Under the pieces are notes generated by a model that was given only the letters and a program-made list of their open reading frames with translations, searched no databases and was not told the DNA's origin. A program made the position numbers and the translations under genes. Source: UMGS1663 sp963558185 (GTDB lineage: Bacteria; Bacillota; Clostridia; TANB77; CAG-508). Taken from it: 64,000 nucleotides of DNA. Shown here piece by piece: positions 15,954-26,073 of this stretch (within the stretch, counting starts at the first letter, position 1; the number at the start of each line of letters is the position of its first letter). Location of the stretch: contig CAUWFE010000001.1 in the NCBI GenBank assembly GCA_963558185.1, forward strand, positions 84,855 to 148,854. The letters are read 5' to 3'.

Positions 15954-17105
15954 ATGAGCGGTAAACATTCAGAAGAAGGAAGAAAAAGAATAAAAAACGA
16001 ACAAAACAATAATAAATATGCAAACTATTCAGAAAATGAACAAAGAATGAAAGAAAGACAAATAAAACAACAACCAAAAAAGAAGAAAAAAAATAAAGCG
16101 ATAAAAATTATAGGAATTATCATTTTAATTTTAGTTCTAATATTAGCAGGAGTTGTAGGTGGAGCATATTGGTATGTTCATGATAAATTAGGAAAAATGC
16201 AACAAGTTGAAATAGATGAAGATAATTTATCAATAGATAATAAAGTACAGCAAAATTTATCTGGATACAGAAACATTGCACTTTTTGGTGTAGATAGTAG
16301 AGATGATGACTTAGGAAAAGGCAACAGAAGTGACTGTATAATTATTGCAAGTATAAATAATAAAACTAAAGAAGTTAAACTATTATCTGTGTATAGAGAT
16401 ACTTATTTACAAATAGAAGGACATGGACTAGATAAGGTAACTCATGCATATGCATATGGAGGTCCAGAACTTGCAATACAAACATTAAATACTAATTTAG
16501 ATTTAAACATAAAAGAATTTGTAACAGTAAACTTTGATTCAGTAGCAGCAATTGTAAATAAATTAGGTGGAGTTACAATAAATATAGAACAGTCAGAAAT
16601 TAAATATATAAATGAATATATAGATGCAACATCTAAAATAACAGGTATTTCTTCAAAGCATGTAACAAAATCAGGAAAACAAACCTTAGATGGAGTTCAA
16701 GCTGTTGCATATTCTCGTATAAGATATACTGCTGGAGGAGACTATAAAAGAACAGAACGTATGAGAAATGTATTAGAAGCAATGGTCAATAAAGTAAAAA
16801 CAAAGAGCATTGGAGAAATAAATGAAATATTAGACTATTCATTACCAATGATATATACTAACATAAATGCTAATGATATAATTGCATTAATACCAGATGC
16901 ATTAAATTATAAAATAACAGAAAGCATAGGATGGCCATATGATACAAAAGGAATTACATTAAGTGCATGGTATGGAGTGCCAGTAACATTAGAATCAAAT
17001 GTAATAAAATTACATCAAGAATTATTTGCAAAAACAGATTATACACCAACTGAAACAGTGCAAGAAATTAGCAATAAAATAATCAAAAAAACAGGATATA
17101 AATAA
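15954..17105 (+). CDS. LytR-CpsA-Psr (LCP) family phosphotransferase
   Basis: A 383-aa membrane-anchored enzyme. A basic cytoplasmic segment is followed by one transmembrane helix (about 49-74) and an extracytoplasmic LCP domain. Motifs include NIALFGVDSRD, RSDCIIIASIN, LLSVYRDTYL, AYAYGGPELA and YSRIRYTAGGDYKRTERMR. LCP enzymes transfer teichoic acid or capsular polymers from undecaprenyl pyrophosphate to peptidoglycan. Its place at the head of the polysaccharide cluster suggests that it attaches that polymer to the wall. It is transcribed separately and ends in its own terminator. Confidence 0.93.
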   Translation: MSGKHSEEGRKRIKNEQNNNKYANYSENEQRMKERQIKQQPKKKKKNKAIKIIGIIILILVLILAGVVGGAYWYVHDKLGKMQQVEIDEDNLSIDNKVQQNLSGYRNIALFGVDSRDDDLGKGNRSDCIIIASINNKTKEVKLLSVYRDTYLQIEGHGLDKVTHAYAYGGPELAIQTLNTNLDLNIKEFVTVNFDSVAAIVNKLGGVTINIEQSEIKYINEYIDATSKITGISSKHVTKSGKQTLDGVQAVAYSRIRYTAGGDYKRTERMRNVLEAMVNKVKTKSIGEINEILDYSLPMIYTNINANDIIALIPDALNYKITESIGWPYDTKGITLSAWYGVPVTLESNVIKLHQELFAKTDYTPTETVQEISNKIIKKTGYK

Positions 17106-17113
17106 ATATAGTG

Positions 17114-17167
17114 TGTCTAAGATTTTATAACAAAGTTAAGTTTCAAAAAGTCTTAGACATATTTTTT
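17114..17167 (+). terminator. Intrinsic terminator after the LCP gene
   Basis: A 9-bp stem TGTCTAAGA/TCTTAGACA (17114-17122, 17151-17159) with a long loop, followed by a T run. Confidence 0.7.
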
Positions 17168-17222
17168 AAATCACTTGTTTATGTAAATTAATAACTAATC
17201 ATAATAAAAAAGACTAAAAATA

Positions 17223-17251
17223 TTGACATATTAGTTAACAAAATATATTAT
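17223..17251 (+). promoter_or_regulatory. Promoter of the polysaccharide operon
   Basis: TTGACA (17223-17228), a 17-bp spacer and TATTAT (17246-17251), 44 bp before the sugar transferase start. Confidence 0.7.
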
Positions 17252-17294
17252 TCATAATAGAAAAAAATCTAAATGAATGGGAGTAGCAAAACAA

Positions 17295-17987
17295 ATGGAA
17301 ATAAATCAAACAAGATATGATGAAAAATTGCTTATAACCACAGAAATTATAAAGAAAACAGAAGAAATTACTATATATAGATATATAAAAAGAATAATTG
17401 ATATTGTAATTAGTATTATAGGAATTATACTATTAATTCCTATAATTGCTATCCTATGGATAGCAAATTTCGTATCAAAAGATAATGGACCTATTTTTTA
17501 TACTCAAGATCGCATTGGTAAAAATGGAAAGTACTTTAAATTATACAAATTTCGTTCTATGGTAGTTGGAGCAGATGAAAAACTTACAAAATATTTAGCT
17601 GAAAATGAAGAAGCAAGAAAAGAATATAGAAAATATAAAAAATTAAAAAATGACCCTAGAATAACACCTATAGGAAAATTTATTAGAGAAACAAGTATTG
17701 ACGAATTTCCACAATTTATTAATGTTTTAAAAGGAGATATGAGTTTAATAGGTCCACGTCCATATCTACCAAGAGAAAAAGAAGACATGAAAGATGCATA
17801 TTACTACATTATAACATGTAAACCAGGATTAACAGGTTTATGGCAAGTAAGTGGTAGAAGTGATGTAGATTTTGAAAATAGATTAAAATTAGATTTAGAA
17901 TATATAGAAAAAGAAAGCTTTACATATGATGTAAAACTATTCTTTAAAACCATAGCTAATATGTTTAAAAGAAGTGGAGCAATATAA
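17295..17987 (+). CDS. Undecaprenyl-phosphate sugar phosphotransferase (initiating sugar transferase)
   Basis: A 230-aa bacterial sugar transferase of the WcaJ/EpsL type. One re-entrant N-terminal membrane helix (RIIDIVISIIGIILLIPIIA) precedes a cytosolic catalytic domain with KLYKFRSM, RETSIDEFPQ, LIGPRPYLP and GLTGLWQVSGR. It starts repeat-unit synthesis by loading a sugar phosphate onto the lipid carrier. I chose the ATG at 17295, which has GGGAG upstream, over 17277. It is the first gene of an operon running to about 28 kb. Confidence 0.93.
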   Translation: MEINQTRYDEKLLITTEIIKKTEEITIYRYIKRIIDIVISIIGIILLIPIIAILWIANFVSKDNGPIFYTQDRIGKNGKYFKLYKFRSMVVGADEKLTKYLAENEEARKEYRKYKKLKNDPRITPIGKFIRETSIDEFPQFINVLKGDMSLIGPRPYLPREKEDMKDAYYYIITCKPGLTGLWQVSGRSDVDFENRLKLDLEYIEKESFTYDVKLFFKTIANMFKRSGAI

Positions 17988-18006
17988 AAAGAAAGGAAAA
18001 TAAATT

Positions 18007-19110
18007 ATGAAAAAGTATGATTATATAATTGTAGGAGCAGGCTTATTCGGAGCAATTTTTGCATATGAAGCAAATAAAAAAGGAAAAAAATGCTTAGTAA
18101 TTGAAAAAAGAAGTCAAATTGCTGGAAATATTTATACAGAAGAAGTAGAAGGAATACAAGTTCACAAATATGGAGCACATATTTTCCATACAAATAATAA
18201 AGAAATATGGAATTATATAAATCAGTTTGCAGAATTTAATAGATACACCAATTCACCAATAGCAAGATATAAAGATGAACTATATAATATGCCATTTAAT
18301 ATGAATACTTTTCATGCTTTATGGGGAGTATTCACACCAGAAGAAGCCAAAAACAAAATAGAAGAAGAAAAGAAAAAATACGGAGTAGAAAATCCAAAAA
18401 ATTTAGAAGAACAAGCTATAAATTTAGTTGGAAAAACTATATATGAAAAACTAGTAAAAGGATATACAGAAAAACAGTGGGGAAAAAGAGCAACAGAATT
18501 ACCAAGTTTTATAATAAAAAGGTTACCAGTAAGATTTACCTATGACAATAATTACTTCAACGATTTATATCAGGGAATACCAATAGGTGGATATACTAAA
18601 ATTATAGAAAAAATGTTATCAAATATAGAAGTAAAATTAAATTGTGACTTTTTTGAAGATGAAGATAATTTTAAAATGATGGCAGAAAAGATAATATTTA
18701 CAGGACCAATAGACGCTTACTACCATTTCAAATATGGAGAACTAGAATATAGAAGTTTAAAATTTGAAACAGAAGTATTAGATATGTCAAATTATCAGGG
18801 AAATGCAGTAGTTAATTATACAGAATATGATATTCCATATACAAGAATAATAGAACATAAACATTTTGAATACGGAACTCAAGAAAAAACAGTAATAACT
18901 AGAGAATATCCAGAAAAATGGGAACAAGGAGAAGAACCTTATTATCCAATAAATGATGATAAAAATAATGAACTTTATGAAAAATATAAAAATCTAGCTA
19001 AAGAAGATAATAATGTAATTTTTGGAGGAAGATTAGGACAATATAAATATTACGATATGGATAAAGTTATTGCAGAAGCATTAAAATTAGTAGAAGAGGA
19101 ATTAAAGTAG
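18007..19110 (+). CDS. glf: UDP-galactopyranose mutase
   Basis: A 367-aa FAD protein interconverting UDP-galactopyranose and UDP-galactofuranose. The dinucleotide-binding motif IIVGAGLFGA is at the N-terminus. KYGAHIFHT, YTEKQWGK, RFTYDNNYF and the C-terminal FGGRLGQYKYYDMD are mutase signatures. It implies that the cluster makes a polymer containing galactofuranose. AAAGGA precedes the ATG. Confidence 0.96.
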   Translation: MKKYDYIIVGAGLFGAIFAYEANKKGKKCLVIEKRSQIAGNIYTEEVEGIQVHKYGAHIFHTNNKEIWNYINQFAEFNRYTNSPIARYKDELYNMPFNMNTFHALWGVFTPEEAKNKIEEEKKKYGVENPKNLEEQAINLVGKTIYEKLVKGYTEKQWGKRATELPSFIIKRLPVRFTYDNNYFNDLYQGIPIGGYTKIIEKMLSNIEVKLNCDFFEDEDNFKMMAEKIIFTGPIDAYYHFKYGELEYRSLKFETEVLDMSNYQGNAVVNYTEYDIPYTRIIEHKHFEYGTQEKTVITREYPEKWEQGEEPYYPINDDKNNELYEKYKNLAKEDNNVIFGGRLGQYKYYDMDKVIAEALKLVEEELK

Positions 19111-19119
19111 GGAGAAAAA

Positions 19120-20265
19120 ATGATAGTATATATACTTATGTTATTGATATCTATTTTATTTATATATATATCACAAAAACAAACAAAAAAATGGGCAAAA
19201 ATATTATGCTATATAATGGCAGCAATGCCATTTTTCATTGTATCTGCTTTTAGATATGATGTGGGAACAGATTATTTATATCGTTATACAAATGATTATA
19301 ATAGAATGCTAAAAGGGGCAAATGTATCGAACTTAGAAATTCTATTTAAAGCAATAATGTACTTTTGTATGATATTTACAACAAAACCATATATGATGTT
19401 TTTTATAACTTCAGCATTAATTGTTGGATTAATTATGGGAACAATATTTAAACAATCTAAAAATAAAATATTAAGTGTATGTATTTTCTTTTTAGGTGGA
19501 TTTTTCTTTGATTCATTAAATATAATGAGGCAGTATTTAGCTATGAGTATAGTATTTTTTGCATATCAATTTTTACTTAAAGACAAAAAATGGTATTTAT
19601 TATATACATTGTTAGTAATAATAGCAACATTAATTCATTCATCAGCCATAATGATGCTTGTGGCAATATTATTAACAAGAAAAATGTTAGTAAGTTGGAA
19701 ATGGGTAATACCAATATCAATACTTATTTTAATATTAAATGAAAATTTAATTAAGGTATTAGAACTGATACTACAAAATACTAGATTTAATGTATATTTA
19801 ACAGGAAAATATGCTAAAGGAGATATATCATTTTTATTTATTGCAGAAAATTTAATTATATATATAGCTATGTATTACTTATATTCAAAAAATAAAAAGT
19901 TGGGAAATATACAAACTCAAGATATTTTATTTTTAAATATTCAAGCATTAGCATTAATATTAATGGTATCGGGTTCTTGCCATATGTTATTTATTAGAAT
20001 AGCATTATATTTTTCAATATTCCAAGTTATATCTGTGCCATACTATATAAATAAAATGCCAACAAAAGAAATTGCAGAAGATATAAAAAAGGTAACAAAA
20101 AATAAAATAAAAATAGAAAAAATAGTGCCTAAAATGAAAAAAATTGTAACAATTGTAGTTATACTTTGCTTTTCTTTTGCATTTTTAAGAACAAATATTA
20201 TGAATAATACAAATGAAGTTTTACCATATAGAACAATTTTTAATACTAAAATAAAAATAAATTAG
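19120..20265 (+). CDS. EpsG-family polysaccharide polymerase (Wzy-like)
   Basis: A 381-aa protein with about 10 hydrophobic segments. The N-terminal SAFRYDVGTDYLYRY pattern is typical of EpsG/Wzy-type polymerases, which join repeat units outside the membrane. It starts 9 nt after glf with GGGAG upstream. Confidence 0.85.
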   Translation: MIVYILMLLISILFIYISQKQTKKWAKILCYIMAAMPFFIVSAFRYDVGTDYLYRYTNDYNRMLKGANVSNLEILFKAIMYFCMIFTTKPYMMFFITSALIVGLIMGTIFKQSKNKILSVCIFFLGGFFFDSLNIMRQYLAMSIVFFAYQFLLKDKKWYLLYTLLVIIATLIHSSAIMMLVAILLTRKMLVSWKWVIPISILILILNENLIKVLELILQNTRFNVYLTGKYAKGDISFLFIAENLIIYIAMYYLYSKNKKLGNIQTQDILFLNIQALALILMVSGSCHMLFIRIALYFSIFQVISVPYYINKMPTKEIAEDIKKVTKNKIKIEKIVPKMKKIVTIVVILCFSFAFLRTNIMNNTNEVLPYRTIFNTKIKIN

Positions 20266-20275
20266 AGGAAGATAT

Positions 20276-22573
20276 ATGAAAGTAGATTTTATAACAAGAC
20301 ATGCTATACCAAATTATGGTTCAATTTTACAAACATATGCAACACAAAAAATATTAGAAAAATTAGGTTGCGATTCAGAAGTTATTAATTATATTCAATT
20401 AGAAGAAACAGGAGGAAAAACAATTGCTACAAATTGTAATATACAAAGTAATAATCTAAAATCAAAACTAAAAAGAATTGCATATTTAATTGTACAACAA
20501 CCGAATGTAACACACATGCATTCAAAATTTGCACAATTTAGAAAAAAATATTTAAAACAAACAGATAAAGAATATCATACAATATATGAATTAAAAAAAG
20601 ATTTACCTAAAGCAGACATATATTGTACTGGTAGTGACCAAGTATGGGCAAAAATAGGAGCTAAAGATTATGATGAAGCATATTTTTTAGAATTTGTACC
20701 AGAAGGAAAAAGATGTATATCATATGCAGCAAGTTTTGGAAAAAGTAAAATAGATGAAAAATTAGAACAAAACTTGCCACATTTATTAAAAAAATATGAA
20801 ACAATACTAGTTAGAGAAAACACAGCAGAAGATATTATAAAAAATAAAGGATTCAACAATGCAAAACAAGTGTTAGACCCAACTTTACTATTAGATAAAG
20901 ATGAATGGAATGTAATTTCAGAAAAAAATAAATTAGAAAACAAAGAATATATATTAGTCTATCAATTACATCATAATAAACAAATGGAAAATTATTTAAA
21001 AGAGCTAAAAAAACATACAAAATTACCTATTTATAGAATTCATCCATCTATATATTATGGTACAAAACCTGGTAAATTTTTATATTTACCAACACCAGGG
21101 CAATATATTAGCTACATAAAAAATGCAAAATACATAGTAACAGACTCTTTTCATGGAACAGTATTTTCTCTAATCTTTAATAAGAATTTTGTAGATATTT
21201 TACCAGGTGAAACTTCTACAAGAATTGAAAGTATTTTAAAATTGGTAAATCAAGAAAATAGAATAATAAGAGATTTTAATAAATTTAATTGGTTAGAAGA
21301 AAATATTGATTATACACAAATAAATAAAATATTAAAAGAGCAAAGAGAAATATCTTTAAATGATTTCAAAAAGGCTATCTATAAAGATACAAAAAATAAT
21401 GTGCAAAATATGATGAATCAGAAAAAACAATGTACAGGTTGTAGAGCATGTGAACAATTATGCCCTAAAAATGCAATTCATATGGTAGAAGATGAAGAGG
21501 GATTTTTAACACCTGAAGTTGACCATAATTTATGTATAAATTGTGGCATATGTGCAAATAAATGCCCACAACTTAGAAATATCGAGAAAAAAGTAGAACA
21601 AGAATGTTATGCAGCAAAAATAAAAGATAAAGAAACTTTAATGAATAGCTCATCAGGAGGTATATTTTCAGTATTAGCAAATCATGTTTTAAAACAAAAT
21701 GGTAAAGTTTATGGGGCTATTTTTACAGAAGATTTACAAATAGAACATATAGGGATTGATAAAATTTCAGAAATGAAAAAATTAAGAGGTTCAAAATATG
21801 TTCAAAGTAATACAAAAAATACTTTTTCAGAGGTAAAACAAGACTTAGAAAATGGTAAAAAAGTATTATATTCAGGTACTCCTTGTCAAATAGCAGGACT
21901 AAAAAATTACTTAGGTAAAGAATATGAAAATCTTTTTACAGTAGATATTGTATGTCATGGAGTTCCAAGCCCACAACTATTTAAAAAATATATAAATAAT
22001 ATAGAAGATAAATATAAGGGTAAAATAACAAATTTTTCTTTTAGAGAAAAAGAGAAAAGAGGATGGGGAAAAAATTTAAAAATAGAGTTAGATAATGGAA
22101 AAGTAATTCAAAAATTTTCAGACTTAGATCCATATTATAAATCATTTTTAGCAGGAGATATTTGTAGAGAAGTATGCTATGAATGTAAATATTCAACTAG
22201 AAATAGAGTGGGAGATATAACAATAGCTGATTACTGGGGAATAGAATATGAACATCCTGAATTTATAGATAATAATGGAATTTCAGCTGTAATGCTTCAA
22301 ACTCAAAAAGGTAAAAATATGTGGAAAGAAATAGAAGAAGAAATAGATAGCATACCAACAACCATAGAAAAAATTGCAAAACATAATCATAATTTAAAAC
22401 AACCAACTAAAAGAAATAGTATTAGAAATAATGTATATAAAGGATTAGAAAATAAAGAATTTAATACATATTGCAAAGAAAATTTATATTTTAAAAAGAA
22501 GTTAAAAGATAGAATAAAAAGCTTAATATCAGAAGAAAGCAAAAGAAAATTAAAAAAGATGCTAAAAAAATAA
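20276..22573 (+). CDS. Pyruvyltransferase-like/FrhB-like fusion protein
   Basis: A 765-aa fusion. Residues 1-370 are a polysaccharide pyruvyl transferase domain (NYGSILQTYA, TGSDQVWA, SYAASFGKS, DSFHGTVFS). Residues 386-432 hold two 4Fe-4S motifs (CTGCRACEQLCP and CINCGICANKCP). Residues from about 440 match the coenzyme F420 hydrogenase/dehydrogenase beta family (SSGGIFSVLA, RGSKYVQS, SGTPCQIAGL, DIVCHGVPSP). The same pair occurs as two genes at 24991 and 26074. It may modify a sugar with a pyruvate ketal using a redox partner; the real reaction of the FrhB-like part in such clusters is unknown. Confidence 0.85.
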   Translation: MKVDFITRHAIPNYGSILQTYATQKILEKLGCDSEVINYIQLEETGGKTIATNCNIQSNNLKSKLKRIAYLIVQQPNVTHMHSKFAQFRKKYLKQTDKEYHTIYELKKDLPKADIYCTGSDQVWAKIGAKDYDEAYFLEFVPEGKRCISYAASFGKSKIDEKLEQNLPHLLKKYETILVRENTAEDIIKNKGFNNAKQVLDPTLLLDKDEWNVISEKNKLENKEYILVYQLHHNKQMENYLKELKKHTKLPIYRIHPSIYYGTKPGKFLYLPTPGQYISYIKNAKYIVTDSFHGTVFSLIFNKNFVDILPGETSTRIESILKLVNQENRIIRDFNKFNWLEENIDYTQINKILKEQREISLNDFKKAIYKDTKNNVQNMMNQKKQCTGCRACEQLCPKNAIHMVEDEEGFLTPEVDHNLCINCGICANKCPQLRNIEKKVEQECYAAKIKDKETLMNSSSGGIFSVLANHVLKQNGKVYGAIFTEDLQIEHIGIDKISEMKKLRGSKYVQSNTKNTFSEVKQDLENGKKVLYSGTPCQIAGLKNYLGKEYENLFTVDIVCHGVPSPQLFKKYINNIEDKYKGKITNFSFREKEKRGWGKNLKIELDNGKVIQKFSDLDPYYKSFLAGDICREVCYECKYSTRNRVGDITIADYWGIEYEHPEFIDNNGISAVMLQTQKGKNMWKEIEEEIDSIPTTIEKIAKHNHNLKQPTKRNSIRNNVYKGLENKEFNTYCKENLYFKKKLKDRIKSLISEESKRKLKKMLKK

Positions 22574-22588
22574 AATGGAGGATAAAAA

Positions 22589-23581
22589 TTGAGAGTAAGT
22601 ATTATTATTCCAGCATATAATGCAGAAAAATATATAGAAAAATGTATAGAAAGTATATTGCCACAATTAACAAGTGAAGATGAAATTATATTAGTTAATC
22701 CAAGTTCAACAGATGAAACAAAAAAGATATGTGAAAATTATGTGCACAAACATAATAATATTAAACTATACAACATTGAAAAATCTGGACCATCAAAAAC
22801 AAGAAATGTAGGAATAGATAACGCAAACGGTAAATATGCTATATTTTTAGATGCAGATGACTATGTAGAACCAAATTACTTAGAAATAATGTTACAACAA
22901 GTAGAAAAAGACCAACTATTAATATGTGCATATAAAATGATTCAGCAAGAAAGTGGAAAAGAAAATATAAAACAATTTTCAAAACAAATAGAATTGGTAG
23001 AATTTGAGAATATAACTAAACTATATGAAAAAGAATTATTAAATTTAGTATGGAATAAAATATATGACTTAGAACTGATAAAGAAAAATAATATAAAATT
23101 TGATGAAAGATATTATAAAGGGGAAGATTTATTATTTAACCTTAAATATATACAATATATTAATAGTATAAAAGTAATACCTAATGTTTTATATAATTAC
23201 ATAAGCAAAAAAACAGGAATTAACAGAGGGCATGTAGAACCTTTACAAGTAAGACTTGAAAGGACAAAAGAAATATATAATGAATGTGTAAAAATAAGTA
23301 AAGGAAAGAATATACATAATATAAAGAGAATGATTATAAATTTATACTTTTTACATTTAAGAAATTATATTAAAGAAGAAAAAATATATAATCCATTCAA
23401 TATAATAAAAACTTTTAGAGAAAAAACAGATATAGAATACTTATTTCAAGAAAACTTAGATGCACAATTAGAATCATTAAAGAAAATGTATGCAAAAAAA
23501 CATATAATAAGAATGTATATAAAAAATAGAATATATATGAAAAAAATTGATATTGAAACTAGAAAGGAAAAACATGAATAA
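22589..23581 (+). CDS. Family 2 glycosyltransferase
   Basis: A 330-aa GT-A enzyme. SIIIPAYNAEKYIEKCIES opens the nucleotide-sugar fold, ILVNPSSTDET replaces the usual VDDGS segment, and ATG-type donor loop LDADDYVEP is the DxD-like motif. It adds one sugar of the repeat unit in the cytoplasm. The start is TTG with GGAGG 7 nt upstream. The flippase gene overlaps its end by 8 nt. Confidence 0.88.
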   Translation: MRVSIIIPAYNAEKYIEKCIESILPQLTSEDEIILVNPSSTDETKKICENYVHKHNNIKLYNIEKSGPSKTRNVGIDNANGKYAIFLDADDYVEPNYLEIMLQQVEKDQLLICAYKMIQQESGKENIKQFSKQIELVEFENITKLYEKELLNLVWNKIYDLELIKKNNIKFDERYYKGEDLLFNLKYIQYINSIKVIPNVLYNYISKKTGINRGHVEPLQVRLERTKEIYNECVKISKGKNIHNIKRMIINLYFLHLRNYIKEEKIYNPFNIIKTFREKTDIEYLFQENLDAQLESLKKMYAKKHIIRMYIKNRIYMKKIDIETRKEKHE

Positions 23582-24983
23582 AGAAAAACAATTATTAAAA
23601 AATACAGCAATTATATCTATTGGGAAAATATGTACACAAATAATTACCTTTTTCTTATTGCCATTATATACAGCAGTACTTTCAACAGAAGAATATGGAA
23701 TTGTAGATATATTAAATACATTAATATTTCTTTTAATACCAATTTTAACTTTGCAGATAGAACAAGGAATTTTTAGATATTTATTAGAAAAAAAGGATGA
23801 AAAAAAAGAACAACAAAAAATTATTACATCATCAATTCTATTTTGTGCTTTACAAACAGTTATATATTTAATTTTATTTACTATAATAAGTCCTTTAATA
23901 CATAATAATTATAAATATTTTTTATCTGTTAATTTAGTAGCAAATGTATTTTCATCTGTTTTATTACAAACAAGTAGAGGATTACAAGATAATGTAACAT
24001 ATGCAATAGGAAGTTTTTTATCTGGATTTTTTACAGTAATATTAAATGTAATTTTTATTGTATTTTTTAAAATGGGTGCATATGGAATATTAACAGCAAC
24101 ATTAATAGGAAATGTAATATGTACTTTATATATCGTATTTAAGAAAAAAATATACCAGTACATAAAAATTAAATATTTTGATAAATATGTACTAAAAAAT
24201 ATGTTAAAATATTCTATACCACTAATTCCAAATGCACTATCATGGTGGATAGTTAATGTTTCAGACAGAATGATAGTTACTTTATTTTTAGGGGTAGCAA
24301 CAAATGGTATATATTCAGCTGCAAATAAATTTTCAGGAGTGCTTGTTGCATTAAATGGAATTTTCAACATAACATGGACAGAATCAGCAGTTATGAACAT
24401 AAAAGGCGAGGATAAAGATGAATTTTTTACAAAAATGTTTTCAACAACACTTAAAATATTTGGTTCGCTAGTTTTAGGAATAATTGCTTTTATGCCATTT
24501 GTGTTTCCAATATTAATAAATGCAAAATTTGGTGATGCATATTACCAAATTCCAATCTTATTAGTGGGAATTGTATTTAATATATTAGTAAGTTTTTTAG
24601 GAGCGATATATGTTGCTAAAAAGATTACTAAAGAAATATCAAAGACTTCGATATTAGCAGCTATTATAAATATAGTTATAAATTTATCATTAATTAAATT
24701 TATTGGATTATATGCAGCTTCTTTATCAACTACAATAGCATACTTTATTATGTTCATATATAGATATATTGATTCTAAAAAATATGTAAAAATAAAAGTT
24801 AATCCAATTTTTATAACATCTATGATAGTAATATATGCTATAACTATAATAACATATTACATAAGAAACTTTGTTATTTCTGGAATAGTTGCACTAATTG
24901 TTGTAATATATACAATATATATTAATAAAAATAATGCGAAATTTATTGTAAATATATTAAAGAATAAATTTATAAAAAGGTAG
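23574..24983 (+). CDS. Oligosaccharide flippase (Wzx/MATE-like)
   Basis: A 469-aa, 12-14 helix membrane protein of the polysaccharide transport family. It starts NKEKQLLKNTAIISIGKI, and SWWIVNVSDRMIV is the conserved mid-region. It flips lipid-linked repeat units across the membrane. The ATG at 23574 follows AAAGGA and overlaps the previous gene. A paralogue lies at 51581-53047 on the other strand. Confidence 0.9.
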   Translation: MNKEKQLLKNTAIISIGKICTQIITFFLLPLYTAVLSTEEYGIVDILNTLIFLLIPILTLQIEQGIFRYLLEKKDEKKEQQKIITSSILFCALQTVIYLILFTIISPLIHNNYKYFLSVNLVANVFSSVLLQTSRGLQDNVTYAIGSFLSGFFTVILNVIFIVFFKMGAYGILTATLIGNVICTLYIVFKKKIYQYIKIKYFDKYVLKNMLKYSIPLIPNALSWWIVNVSDRMIVTLFLGVATNGIYSAANKFSGVLVALNGIFNITWTESAVMNIKGEDKDEFFTKMFSTTLKIFGSLVLGIIAFMPFVFPILINAKFGDAYYQIPILLVGIVFNILVSFLGAIYVAKKITKEISKTSILAAIINIVINLSLIKFIGLYAASLSTTIAYFIMFIYRYIDSKKYVKIKVNPIFITSMIVIYAITIITYYIRNFVISGIVALIVVIYTIYINKNNAKFIVNILKNKFIKR

Positions 24984-24990
24984 GAAGCGT

Positions 24991-26058
24991 ATGAAAAAAG
25001 TAGGAATTGTAACAATTTATGACACTAATAATTATGGAAATAGATTACAAAATTATGCCATGCAAGAAATTTTAAAAAAATATGATTTAGATGTTGAAAC
25101 ATTAAAAAATAATGCTAATACAAATATAAAAAATAAAAAAGTAGTAGAAATTTTAAAAAGAATAAAAAATTTTTTTAATAAAGTAAAAAATATTACAAAT
25201 AAAAGAGCAAGATATTTTAAAGATTTTGATAAAAATATTAATTTTGCTAAAAAAGAATTAAGATATGAAAATGCTTCTAATTTTGAAAATAACTATGATT
25301 ATTTCATAACAGGAAGTGACCAAGTGTGGAATCCATATTTTGGTAGACTAACAGACATAGATTTATTAAAATTTGCTAAACCAAACAAAAGAATTAGTAT
25401 AGCGGCAAGTTTTGGTGTAAATGATATAGATAAAAAATATAATGAAAAATGTAGTAATGAATTAAAAAAATTTAAAGCTATATCTGTAAGAGAAAGAGAA
25501 GGAAAAGATATAATAAATAAAATATCTGATGATATAAAAGAAGTAGAAGTAGTATTAGATCCAACAATGATGTTAACAGCAGCAGAATGGGAAAAGGTTA
25601 TAAAAAAACCAGAAAGTTTAAAACAAGAAAGATATATTCTTAACTATTTTTTAGGTGAGTTAGATGATAAAATCAAAGAAAAAATAGAAAGAATAGCTAA
25701 AGAAAATAATTGTAAAATAATTAATTTGTTGGATAAAAGAGAAGAAATGTATAATTCTGGGCCAAGTGAATTTTTATATTTAATAAAACACGCATTTTTA
25801 ATATGTACTGATTCTTTTCATTCATGTGTTTTTTCAATTTTATTTGAAAGACCATTTCTAGTAATAGAGAGAAAATCTAAAAATAATATGAGTTCAAGAA
25901 TATATACATTACTTAATACATTTAAATTGCAAAATAGAATTATAAAAGATGATATACACGAAGATATAATAAAAATAGACTACACAGAAACAATGAAAAT
26001 ATTACAAGAAGAAAGAAAAAAAGAAGAAAACTTTATAAAAAATGCATTAGATATATAG
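24991..26058 (+). CDS. Polysaccharide pyruvyl transferase family protein
   Basis: A 355-aa protein with the family pattern TIYDTNNYGNRLQNYAMQ at the N-terminus, TGSDQVWNP, SIAASFGV, VLDPTMML and TDSFHSCVFS. It is equivalent to the N-terminal half of the 20276 fusion and is followed by a separate FrhB-like gene. It probably adds a pyruvyl group or acts on a different sugar of the same polymer. Confidence 0.85.
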   Translation: MKKVGIVTIYDTNNYGNRLQNYAMQEILKKYDLDVETLKNNANTNIKNKKVVEILKRIKNFFNKVKNITNKRARYFKDFDKNINFAKKELRYENASNFENNYDYFITGSDQVWNPYFGRLTDIDLLKFAKPNKRISIAASFGVNDIDKKYNEKCSNELKKFKAISVREREGKDIINKISDDIKEVEVVLDPTMMLTAAEWEKVIKKPESLKQERYILNYFLGELDDKIKEKIERIAKENNCKIINLLDKREEMYNSGPSEFLYLIKHAFLICTDSFHSCVFSILFERPFLVIERKSKNNMSSRIYTLLNTFKLQNRIIKDDIHEDIIKIDYTETMKILQEERKKEENFIKNALDI

Positions 26059-26073
26059 TAAAGGAAGAAAAAA